From NCBI GenBank assembly GCA_002317155.1, contig DCIR01000042.1, forward strand, positions 1 to 5,546: 5,546 nucleotides of DNA, in the 5' to 3' direction. How positions within the stretch are numbered: the stretch's first letter is position 1; each line of letters opens with the position of its first letter. Origin of the DNA: Lachnospiraceae bacterium UBA1721. Its GTDB lineage: Bacteria; Bacillota; Clostridia; Lachnospirales; Lachnospiraceae. Position numbers and translations under genes: made by a program. Under the pieces are notes generated by a model. It saw only the letters and a list, made by a program, of their open reading frames with translations, searched no databases and was not told the origin of the DNA. Shown piece by piece: positions 1-5,520 of this stretch.

Positions 1-14
1 GAAGGGAGAACGAT

Positions 15-278
15 ATGAGTTATATTAGTAATATGACATCGGTGCTATTAGATGAGATAGATATGGCTAAAAAGTTAGTTGAGTATTCTAACGACAAAGC
101 ATATGGTATTTGGTTTCGTGCAAAAGCGGAAGAACTGATTGACCAGGTGAAACGTGACTTCGATTACTATGTTGAAGTGACAGAGATTAAGAAGAAAATG
201 CGAGAGGATAAACTTGCAGAAGAAGTGTATTTCACACTATATGAGAATATATCAAACCTGGGGATAAATTGGGGATAA
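15..278 (+). CDS. Small hypothetical protein, 87 aa
   Basis: Unrecognised small protein. An AAGGGAG ribosome binding site at 2-8 lies 6 nt before the ATG, which supports this start and a real gene. The product is highly charged, Lys/Glu/Asp-rich and probably almost all helical (for example AKAEELIDQVKRDF near residues 36-49 and EIKKKMREDKLAEEV near 57-71). It has no signal peptide, no membrane segment and no Cys or His cluster, so it is probably a small soluble cytoplasmic protein. The stop codon lies inside the second copy of an 11-bp tandem duplication. Removing one copy would change only the last residues, so the duplication looks neutral for the protein. The gene converges on the tRNA operon. 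The window begins just upstream, so its operon partners are unknown and I assign no function. Confidence 0.7.
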   Translation: MSYISNMTSVLLDEIDMAKKLVEYSNDKAYGIWFRAKAEELIDQVKRDFDYYVEVTEIKKKMREDKLAEEVYFTLYENISNLGINWG

Positions 279-280
279 AT
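259..280. repeat. 11-bp perfect tandem duplication
   Basis: The unit TGGGGATAAAT occurs twice head to tail at 259-269 and 270-280. The second copy supplies the TAA stop (276-278) of the 87-aa gene. It looks like a recent replication-slippage duplication. Confidence 0.85.
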
Positions 281-292
281 TCTTGAGCAAAG

Positions 293-332
293 TCTTGCCT
301 GAGTGGGCAATATCTTGCCGAGTTGGGCAATA
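293..332. repeat. Imperfect 20-bp tandem repeat, each unit a small hairpin
   Basis: Two adjacent 20-bp units (293-312 and 313-332) both begin TCTTGCC and end GGGCAATA, and differ only in the middle five bases. Within each unit TTGCC can pair with GGCAA (295-299 with 306-310, and 315-319 with 326-330), giving two tandem 5-bp stems with 6-nt loops. They lie downstream of the 87-aa stop and have no clear T-run, so they are weak terminator candidates at best. They may be 3'-end stabilising structures or a small repeat family. Confidence 0.65.
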
Positions 333-340
333 TAATTGCA

Positions 341-376
341 AAAGAATATCCCCACAAACGTAGTGTTTATGGGGAT
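341..376 (-). terminator. Probable terminator of the tRNA operon
   Basis: A 12-bp stem (348-359 with 365-376, one C/A mismatch, loop GTAGT at 360-364) lies 40 nt downstream of the tRNA-Lys 3' end. On the minus strand the stem is followed by ATTCTTTTG, a modest T-tract. On the plus strand the 3' side is TAGTAAGC, which is not a terminator tail. The orientation therefore fits the end of the minus-strand tRNA transcript. Confidence 0.6.
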
Positions 377-416
377 TAGTAAGCAAATAGGCTATTTTAC
401 TGTATTTCTTGAAGAG

Positions 417-489
417 TGAGACACACGGGAATCGAACCCGTGACAACTTGATTAAAAGTCAAGTGCTCTACCGACTGAGCTAGTGTCCC
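417..489 (-). tRNA. tRNA-Lys (anticodon TTT)
   Basis: The minus strand folds as a complete 73-nt cloverleaf. The acceptor is GGGACAC with GTGTCTC (one G-T wobble), the D-stem is GCTC/GAGC, and the anticodon stem CTTGA/TCAAG encloses loop CTTTTAA, which gives anticodon TTT. The T-stem ACGGG/CCCGT has loop TTCGATT and the discriminator is A. No CCA is encoded, since CTC follows. It is the last of four tRNA genes in the operon. Confidence 0.97.
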
Positions 490-497
490 ATAAAAAA

Positions 498-570
498 CAG
501 GGCTAGGCGGATTCGAACCGCCGAGATGCAGCAGTCAAAGTGCTGTGCCTTACCGCTTGGCGATAGCCCT
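498..570 (-). tRNA. tRNA-Gln (anticodon TTG)
   Basis: This is a 73-nt cloverleaf on the minus strand. The acceptor AGGGCTA pairs with TAGCCCT, the D-stem is GCC/GGC, and the anticodon stem CAGCA/TGCTG encloses loop CTTTGAC, giving TTG. The T-stem GGCGG/CCGCC has loop TTCGAAT and the discriminator is G. CCA is not encoded. Two oddities are visible: the first acceptor pair is A1-U72 rather than the U1-A72 usual in bacterial tRNA-Gln, and the variable region CATCTC is 6 nt where 5 is typical. Confidence 0.96.
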
Positions 571-616
571 AGGAAAGGCCCGGCGACCTGTAATCGGCGA
601 TTAATATGTAAATGCG

Positions 617-691
617 GGTGGGTAGAGGGATTCGAACCCTCGACCTTCAGAACCACAATCTGACGCGCTAACCAACTGTGCTATACCCACC
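617..691 (-). tRNA. tRNA-His (anticodon GTG)
   Basis: The acceptor GTGGGTA pairs with TACCCAC, and the anticodon stem TCAGA/TCTGA encloses loop TTGTGGT, giving GTG. The T-stem is GAGGG/CCCTC with loop TTCGAAT. The histidine identity element is encoded: a G at 691 (position -1) lies opposite discriminator C73 (617). The D-stem GCAC/GCGC carries an A12-C23 mismatch. No CCA is encoded. Confidence 0.97.
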
Positions 692-711
692 ATAAGCACC
701 TTACGGTGAAA

Positions 712-785
<74 letters not shown>

Positions 786-811
786 ATTTGTCGCTCAAAA
801 CCGACTTTGTT

Positions 812-840
812 ATTCTATCTAAAATAAACTGAACTGTCAA
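812..840 (-). promoter_or_regulatory. Sigma-70/SigA promoter of the tRNA operon
   Basis: On the minus strand, TTGACA (835-840), a 17-bp spacer and TAGAAT (812-817) make a near-perfect housekeeping promoter. Its start would fall near 805, about 20 nt before tRNA-Arg. Upstream of the -35, the A/T tract at about 850-866 resembles an UP element, which is common at stable-RNA promoters. Confidence 0.9.
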
Positions 841-847
841 CAGAAAG

Positions 848-877
848 TTAAAAATTTTTTCAAAAATGTGATATAAT
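848..877 (+). promoter_or_regulatory. Extended -10 promoter of the adenylate-forming enzyme gene
   Basis: TATAAT at 872-877 is preceded by TG at 869-870 (TGATATAAT, an extended -10). A weak -35 (TTAAAA, 848-853) lies 18 bp upstream. Transcription would start near 884, about 37 nt before the ATG at 921. The promoter sits back to back with the tRNA promoter, with only 7 bp between the two -35 elements. Confidence 0.65.
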
Positions 878-920
878 TCGATTAATGCATTAATTATAAC
901 GCTACTAAGGGGAAAATAAA

Positions 921-2663
921 ATGATTCCGGCAGAAGAAAAACCGTGGTTAAAGTATTATACTGAAGAGAATTTTAAGGAATATGATCTGGAAAAATCTAT
1001 ATATGATTTTATGAAGGATATTAATTCAGATTATTCCGATGATGAGCCGGCGGTAGATTTTTTTGGTAAAATTATTACCAGAGGTGAATTATTAAGCCTG
1101 AGCAGAGAATTCGGTAAGGGTATGTATAATCTGGGAGTCAACAGTAAGGACTATGTTGTTACCGGGGTTATGCTTACAATGCCTGAAACATATGAGCTTA
1201 TATACGGAGCAAGTTATCTTGGCTGCAGAATTAATATGCTTGATTTTAGAAATTCTACGCCTGAGACACTTGCAGGTAATATCAATGCGGTTAAATCTAA
1301 GCTCTTGTTTATAGGAGATCTTGTATGCAGCAACGAATTGGTTGAATTTCTGTATGCAAATACAGAGCTTGAGCATATTGTTGTTGTTCATGTTCCGGCA
1401 CAGAGCAATAATCAGCTTAGTAAGGATTTGACCAATATTTTATATAATGCAAAAGCAGATTCAATTACCTATGATGATGTGAAGGCTATTAAGCTTACAA
1501 GATTTTTGGAGCTGGCTGCGGATTCTGATTTTACTCCTGAGATGAGATTTAAGTCTCCAAGAGATGGCTTTGTCATAGCACAGTCTTCTGGAACATCCGG
1601 AGCAGCACCCAAGAAGGTTGAGGCTTCGGAATATATGCTTAACCTGTTGGCTAAGCAGCATCTTAACAGTCGTAACAAGATGGAGCGTGGAGACAGAGCT
1701 TTGGACTTTATGCCTAAGTGGGCTTTCTTTGGATTAGTGGGTATGATCTGGCCGTTGTGTGCGGGTATGATTGTTTCGCCTGTTATGTTTTTACGACCTT
1801 ATCAGATGGTAGAGCTGATTGAGAAAATCAAACCACAGTTGGCAATGGTTTCTCCGATGTTCGCCCTGGGATTGTTGAATAGCGGTATAAAAGATTTGAG
1901 TAGCTTTAAGGTCTTTATCGTCGGCGGTGACAGTGTGCCGTATGAGATAGAAGGTAAGCTCAATGATATGTTCAAACGCCTGGGTAAGATAGATCACATA
2001 TCGTGCGGATATTCGGCAAGTGAAAATACTGCGGTAGGATCGGTTGCGCAGTATGGTGCATATAAGCAGGGCAGTGTCGGAATACCTTATCCCGAGATGG
2101 AATTCATGGTTATCGATGAAGAAGCGTTTGCTGAGCGTAATGAGCTGGTTCGTTTGCCGATAGGTCAGGAAGGAATTATTTGCATGGGCGGTAACCTGAT
2201 ACCGGGTTATGATGAGCTTAATAAGGATGAAGAGGCTCGTGTATTCAGATATGATGATCGTGGTGACAGATGGTTTGTGGCTGAGGATATCGGTTACATT
2301 GACGAAGATGGATTTATCTTTTTCAAGAATCGTGCCAAAGACATAATAGTTATCAAAGACGGAACCAAGATAATACCTAAGCCTATTGAGGATACTGTAA
2401 GAAAATGCAGTGATGTTAAAAACTGTGCGATAATCGGAAAACGCAGAGGAAAAAATAAACCGGGTGAGAAGATATGCTGTTATCTGGAACTTGATGACAG
2501 TAGCGCCGGGGTAATGAAGCGTCACAGTGTTAAAAAGAAGGTTAAAGCACTGATGAAGGAATTCTATCCGGCATACAGCAGACCTACAAAATATTATTTC
2601 ATAGACACCATTCCAATGACCAATATGGGTAAGGTGGATCGAAAGAAGATGCGCGACAGCTGA
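921..2663 (+). CDS. Class I adenylate-forming enzyme (AMP-dependent synthetase/ligase family), 580 aa
   Basis: Members of this family activate a carboxylate with ATP to an acyl-AMP, usually passing the acyl group to CoA or a carrier-protein thiol. The start is set by AAGGGGA (907-913), 7 nt before the ATG. The phosphate-loop motif is SSGTSGAAPKK (residues 222-232), with one residue more than the usual SSGTTGxPKG. The A5 motif is YSASE (364-368) where YGxTE is usual. The A7 region AEDIGYIDEDG (454-464) keeps the ribose-binding Asp456 but has AE in place of TG. The hinge is KNRAKDIIV (469-477). The C-terminal motif NMGKVDR (568-574) supplies the likely catalytic Lys571. At 580 aa both the large and small domains are complete. 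No carrier domain is fused, and no carrier, thioesterase or transport gene is adjacent. There is no signal peptide or clear membrane anchor, so it is probably cytoplasmic. The gene has its own promoter and terminator. The substrate cannot be told; an acyl-CoA synthetase-like enzyme or a stand-alone adenylation enzyme are both possible. Confidence 0.9.
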   Translation: MIPAEEKPWLKYYTEENFKEYDLEKSIYDFMKDINSDYSDDEPAVDFFGKIITRGELLSLSREFGKGMYNLGVNSKDYVVTGVMLTMPETYELIYGASYLGCRINMLDFRNSTPETLAGNINAVKSKLLFIGDLVCSNELVEFLYANTELEHIVVVHVPAQSNNQLSKDLTNILYNAKADSITYDDVKAIKLTRFLELAADSDFTPEMRFKSPRDGFVIAQSSGTSGAAPKKVEASEYMLNLLAKQHLNSRNKMERGDRALDFMPKWAFFGLVGMIWPLCAGMIVSPVMFLRPYQMVELIEKIKPQLAMVSPMFALGLLNSGIKDLSSFKVFIVGGDSVPYEIEGKLNDMFKRLGKIDHISCGYSASENTAVGSVAQYGAYKQGSVGIPYPEMEFMVIDEEAFAERNELVRLPIGQEGIICMGGNLIPGYDELNKDEEARVFRYDDRGDRWFVAEDIGYIDEDGFIFFKNRAKDIIVIKDGTKIIPKPIEDTVRKCSDVKNCAIIGKRRGKNKPGEKICCYLELDDSSAGVMKRHSVKKKVKALMKEFYPAYSRPTKYYFIDTIPMTNMGKVDRKKMRDS

Positions 2664-2672
2664 TGAGAGAAT

Positions 2673-2704
2673 AAAAGAACACAATCGCAAGGTTGTGTTC
2701 TTTT
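2673..2704 (+). terminator. Terminator hairpin with GCAA tetraloop
   Basis: A 14-bp stem (2673-2686 with 2691-2704, one T-G wobble) closes on the GNRA tetraloop GCAA (2687-2690). It begins 10 nt after the stop of the adenylating enzyme gene and its 3' arm ends in TTCTTTT. The other strand also leaves a T-rich tail (TTTTATTC), so it may act in both directions. Confidence 0.88.
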
Positions 2705-2722
2705 CATAATCAGAAAATTATA

Positions 2723-2753
2723 AGACGGGCCCGGTGACTCGGAAGTCAGGTCT
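2723..2753. other. G+C-rich structured intergenic block
   Basis: In an A/T-rich spacer, this block holds GGGCCC (2727-2732) and a perfect small stem-loop, TGACT-CGGA-AGTCA (2735-2748). AGAC (2723-2726) and GTCT (2750-2753) could close the structure. The 11-mer GGCCCGGTGAC (2728-2738) recurs with one mismatch as GGCCCGGCGAC (577-587) in the tRNA-Gln/His spacer. The function is unknown; it could be a small repeat or a leader structure of the next transcription unit. Confidence 0.4.
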
Positions 2754-2780
2754 GGTAATCCGTAAGCTAAGAATTTGTAA

Positions 2781-2933
2781 GGGAAGATTATATTATTTTA
2801 TTCATACTTAAATGATAAGTCAGATGATTTTTTGGAGGCACATGATTTTAGCAGGGATGAGATAAAGTCCGGACTTAAGGATATAGCTTCAAAATATGGA
2901 GTCGATGGCGTGGATGAAGTATTCAGCTGTTAG
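2781..2933 (+). pseudogene. Start-less coding remnant or tiny non-ATG ORF
   Basis: A 50-codon open frame ends at TAG (2931-2933) and reads like protein: a hydrophobic start (LFYSYL) followed by acidic/basic helical sequence such as DDFLEAHDFSRDEIKSGLKD and DIASKYGVDGVDEVF. It contains no ATG or GTG in a usable place. A good AAGGG (2779-2783) lies 6 nt before ATA (2790), so a single G-to-A change in a former ATG would explain it and give a 47-codon gene. A TTG at 2832 has no ribosome binding site. The stop lies 14 nt before the GNAT ATG at 2948, spacing typical of an operon. I do not recognise the family. It could be a decayed small gene, the 3' end of a larger lost gene, or chance. Confidence 0.4.
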
Positions 2934-2947
2934 AGGATGATTGAAAA

Positions 2948-3718
2948 ATGATATATGAATTGGAAGATACAAGCAAAGTTAAGCATATATTTGATGGATG
3001 GAATGAGACGTTGATTTATTCATGCATACAAAAGGTAATGGGTAAGATTTATGTCACAGATATAGACAATCCTAAATCGGCGTTTGCTTATGCTGGCTGC
3101 TTTGGATTCTATGCAGGCGAGCCGGAAAAAGAACTTGTCATTAACAAACCGGATGGATTTGTTATCATGGTTCCGCAAAACGAGGCATGGGCAAAACTTA
3201 TTGAAGAGTGTTTTGGGACAGAGAAACGTGTTACAAGATATGCAATTAAAAAGAATACGATATTTAATGAGGAAGCATTAAGAAATAATGTCTGTAGGTT
3301 GCCTGAAGGGTATGAGCTGAAAAGGATTGATGCGGACATATATGATAAATGTTTGGATAATCCTGTTACAGCAGATTTTGTTTCATCTTTTGAAAATAAA
3401 GATCGTTATTTGGCGATTGGAAGAGGTATGGTTATAACCAAGGATGACAAGATTGTATCAGGAGCTTCATCCTATACACGATATCTCGAGGGTATTGAAA
3501 TCGAGGTGGACACTATACCGGATGAGAGACGAAATCATCTGGCGACAATTGTATGTTCGGCACTTATTTTAAGTTGTCTGGAAGAAGGGCTTTATCCAAG
3601 CTGGGATGCGCAGAATATGAATTCGGTTCGATTGGCTGAAAAGCTCGGTTATGAGTTTGATCATGAATACACGGCATATGAAGTCGCTGATGATTCAGAA
3701 TTACAAGAATTTTATTAA
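2948..3718 (+). CDS. GNAT family N-acetyltransferase (GNAT_acetyltran type), 256 aa
   Basis: This is probably an acetyl-CoA-dependent N-acetyltransferase of the roughly 260-aa Firmicute group resembling Pfam GNAT_acetyltran (PF12746). The catalytic fold is in the C-terminal half. Residues 161-190 form the strands SGASSYTRYLEGIEIEVDTI. The acetyl-CoA loop region, DERRNHLAT (192-200), is a degenerate form of the usual RxxGxG/A, and a helix follows. WDAQNMNSVRLAEKLGY (219-235) is the typical GNAT end motif, with Asn and Ser before the LAEKLGY helix. The N-terminal half (1-120) is the more variable domain of this group. GAGGA (2933-2937) lies about 10 nt before the ATG. The gene follows a start-less small ORF and converges on a minus-strand gene with a 4-nt overlap of stop codons. 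I saw no convincing promoter in 2705-2947 despite the terminator upstream. The substrate is unknown. Confidence 0.87.
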   Translation: MIYELEDTSKVKHIFDGWNETLIYSCIQKVMGKIYVTDIDNPKSAFAYAGCFGFYAGEPEKELVINKPDGFVIMVPQNEAWAKLIEECFGTEKRVTRYAIKKNTIFNEEALRNNVCRLPEGYELKRIDADIYDKCLDNPVTADFVSSFENKDRYLAIGRGMVITKDDKIVSGASSYTRYLEGIEIEVDTIPDERRNHLATIVCSALILSCLEEGLYPSWDAQNMNSVRLAEKLGYEFDHEYTAYEVADDSELQEFY

Positions 3719-4122
3719 CATACTGATGTTACTCTTGTTTTCAAATCTTTTTTCTGATTTATTACCGCGATTTGATAATCGTCCTCATAAATTATATCTC
3801 CCGGAATTTCTTCACATTCAGTCATTAGCAACTTTAGTCCATATTTGGACGCCATATTTCTGTAGAACTCCATTTCCTGATATATTCTATTTCCATCTTC
3901 TGTATCCTTGAACCAAGTGATGGCATTTTGAGGATTGCCGTTTTCATAAAAAGGTGGAACTGGTAATTCCTTCTCAAAATACTCTCTATTTCTCCAATAT
4001 TCTTTTTCCTCATCTTCTGACAAAATTTTCGCCTCAACCAACTTATAAATTGCTGTAAAAATACCCCTGGGCTGTTGTGTCAAATAGGCAATGTCCTCTG
4101 AATGCACCCTATAATATTTCAT
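3715..4122 (-). CDS. Hypothetical protein, 135 aa
   Basis: The start is well supported: AAGGAGGT (4132-4139) lies 9 nt before the ATG on the minus strand. The product is a soluble acidic protein with no signal peptide or membrane segment. Distinctive stretches are LTQQPRGIFTAIYKLVEAK (residues 14-32), EEKEYWRNREYFEKELPVPP (38-57) and FYENGNPQNAITWFK (58-72). They look like a conserved small domain rather than random sequence, but I cannot name the family. The residue order has no recognised catalytic motif. It follows two minus-strand GNAT genes in the same orientation but is separated from them by a terminator-like hairpin only 12 nt upstream of its ribosome binding site. Its stop TAA shares the TTAA at 3715-3718 with the stop of the convergent GNAT gene. 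Confidence 0.82.
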   Translation of the reverse strand: MKYYRVHSEDIAYLTQQPRGIFTAIYKLVEAKILSEDEEKEYWRNREYFEKELPVPPFYENGNPQNAITWFKDTEDGNRIYQEMEFYRNMASKYGLKLLMTECEEIPGDIIYEDDYQIAVINQKKDLKTRVTSVC

Positions 4123-4151
4123 AAGTTTAATACCTCCTTCGTTTTTACAAA

Positions 4152-4188
4152 TAAAAAACGCTTGTTAAGAATTTTCCCTAACAAGCGT
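4152..4188 (-). terminator. Intrinsic terminator or attenuator after the two RimJ/RimL-type GNATs
   Basis: On the minus strand a perfect 10-bp stem, ACGCTTGTTA with TAACAAGCGT (4179-4188 with 4158-4167), can extend inward by weaker G-T, G-C and A-T pairs. It is followed by TTTTTTATTTG. It lies 75 nt after the stop of the frameshifted GNAT and ends just before the ribosome binding site of the 135-aa gene. It is either the end of the GNAT operon or a conditional attenuator in the leader of the next gene. Confidence 0.85.
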
Positions 4189-4263
4189 GGATCAAGCATT
4201 CCGCCTAATATCATTTGTAACTTACCATATTTTCATATATATGTCTAGACAGCAAAATTAGAT

Positions 4264-4813
4264 TTAACGTTCAGCCTTTATCATCGAATATCGAGCACAA
4301 TCAACAATTCCTTGATTATTTTTTCCAAACTGCCGTAATATTCCTTCGTACTTCATTCCTATTTTCTGCATAACTCTTCCAGACTTTGTATTGTTTACAT
4401 CATGCCCTGCATATACACAGTTTGCTCCTACTTCATCAAATAAAATATCAAGCACTTTTGTTGCTGCTTCAGGTGTGTATCCCTTACCCCAGTATTTTTC
4501 TTCCAATAACCCATCCAAGTTCCATGCATTCCAGCTCATCTATTGAACTTACTACAGAGATATTACCAATAAGCTCATGAGTGCTTTTTAGCTCTATTCC
4601 CCACTGATAGCTAGACGTTTTCGAATACTCTTGAATGCAGTAATTCACATACCAACGAGATACCTCTACATTAGAATGCGTAGGCCAAGTCAAATATTTG
4701 GTTACTTCATCATCTGATGCCCAATTTTCAAAAACTGATTGGGCGTCACTTTCGACGAATGGACGCAATATTAATCTTTCTGTCTCATATCTTTTTGTAC
4801 CTATATGATTCAT
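4264..4813 (-). pseudogene. RimJ/RimL-type GNAT acetyltransferase, broken by a one-base frameshift
   Basis: The gene reads as two overlapping frames. The N-terminal part starts at ATG 4813, with AAAGGAGGT at 4820-4828, and runs ETERLILRPFVESDA (residues 10-24) to GWVIGRK (100-106), then hits a stop. The C-terminal part continues in the +1 frame as YWGKGYTPEAA (107-117), which carries the acetyl-CoA loop, and NTKSGRVMQKIGMKYEG (141-157) to the stop at 4264. Removing one base from the T5 run at 4495-4499 (A5 on the coding strand) restores a seamless 182-aa protein, the normal length of this family, with the expected GRKYWGKGY junction. The second part has no ribosome binding site of its own. 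The gene lies 48 bp after a related intact GNAT and probably shares its transcript. It is a recent pseudogene, a sequencing or assembly error, or a slippage-controlled gene. Confidence 0.88.
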
Positions 4814-4861
4814 ATCACTACCTCCTTTGGTTCAGATTAATTTCGAAAATAGCAAGATTTC

Positions 4862-5377
4862 CTAATCGATCGAAAGCGTATAAACTTCTGATTCAAATGT
4901 TTTACTTCCATCGCTTTTTGTATATGAAGAGTCATGAGCATATACCATACCTAATTTTTGCATGACTCTCGCACTGCCTAAGTTTTCCTTGGCACACTCA
5001 CCTTCAAACTTGCGTGCTCCATATACCTTAACCGCATGATTTATTAGCGCTTTCATGCCTTCTACAGTATATCCCTTCCCCCAATCATCGTAACGATTAA
5101 CATACGATAATGAATAAGAATCATGCTCTTGGATGTAATTTAAGGCATATATTCCAACAGCATGTCCATCGCTTTTGTCTGTAACAAGCATTAATATATT
5201 AGTTTTAGAATTAGGGTCTTTTTTAGGTAACCACACCAGCGGTTCTTCAACTGTTTTACATGCCGAACCCAACAGGTATTTATATACGCGCTCGTCCATA
5301 TCCCATGCTGCCATTGCCTTGTAATCATCAGGCATGAGTCGACGCATATGTAATCTATTAGTTTCTACAGTTTCCAT
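4862..5377 (-). CDS. RimJ/RimL-type GNAT acetyltransferase, 171 aa
   Basis: This is an intact GNAT of the RimJ/RimL-like group, whose members acetylate protein N-termini or small amines using acetyl-CoA. The family opening is ETNRLHMRRLMPDD (residues 5-18). The acetyl-CoA loop is DDWGKGYTVEGMKAL (97-111), with Gly100 and Gly102, and the end motif is ENLGSARVMQKLGMVY (131-146). I chose the ATG at 5377 because AGGAGGAT lies 7 nt upstream and the family motif starts at residue 5. A longer frame from 5434 adds 19 residues unlike the family and overlaps the likely promoter. It shares VYKYL, WGKGYT, and RVMQK-GM motifs with the next gene, so the two are homologues but too divergent for a recent duplication. 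It is probably the first gene of a two-GNAT transcript. The substrate is unknown. Confidence 0.9.
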   Translation of the reverse strand: METVETNRLHMRRLMPDDYKAMAAWDMDERVYKYLLGSACKTVEEPLVWLPKKDPNSKTNILMLVTDKSDGHAVGIYALNYIQEHDSYSLSYVNRYDDWGKGYTVEGMKALINHAVKVYGARKFEGECAKENLGSARVMQKLGMVYAHDSSYTKSDGSKTFESEVYTLSID

Positions 5378-5384
5378 TAGTAAT

Positions 5385-5392
5385 ATCCTCCT
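5385..5392 (-). promoter_or_regulatory. Ribosome binding site fixing the start of the 171-aa GNAT
   Basis: AGGAGGAT on the minus strand, 7 nt before the ATG at 5377, is the only strong site nearby. It excludes the longer 190-aa reading. Confidence 0.85.
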
Positions 5393-5422
5393 AACGAATG
5401 GAAAATAAGATTTTATCTGTCT

Positions 5423-5428
5423 ATTATA
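5423..5428 (-). promoter_or_regulatory. Probable -10 element for the GNAT pair
   Basis: A perfect TATAAT on the minus strand lies 30 bp upstream of the ribosome binding site of the 171-aa GNAT. No good -35 is seen at 16-18 bp, so this is a weak or activator-dependent promoter call. TAAAAT a little downstream is an alternative. Confidence 0.45.
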
Positions 5429-5520
5429 AAACACACAAATGTAAAAAGGGAGTTTATAAATAGATTTCGGAGCAAAAATCTGTGAATCTGCAATATGGAT
5501 ACACTTTTGTTAAAAGAGAG

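Noticed and set aside
259..376. CRISPR-like array
   Set aside because: The repeats are directly adjacent pairs with no spacers and no cas genes nearby.
417..489. Integration attachment site at the tRNA-Lys 3' end
   Set aside because: No second copy of the tRNA 3' end and no integrase are present in the window.
1791..2690. A 299-codon open frame antisense to the adenylating enzyme gene
   Set aside because: The sense frame carries clear family motifs and a ribosome binding site. The antisense product shows no recognisable domain, is low in charged order, and runs through the terminator hairpin. It is a shadow frame.
3651..3911. Plus-strand 86-codon frame across the convergent gene ends
   Set aside because: It overlaps the two supported genes, starts inside the GNAT gene without a ribosome binding site, and has shadow-frame composition.
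4264..4539. The C-terminal GNAT half as an independent 91-aa gene
   Set aside because: It has no ribosome binding site, and its first 15 residues are an out-of-frame reading of the upstream half. Its real sequence begins at YWGKGY, continuing the broken gene.
5378..5434. Longer start for the 171-aa GNAT
   Set aside because: The extra 19 residues do not resemble the family, cover the -10 and ribosome binding site, and have no good site of their own.
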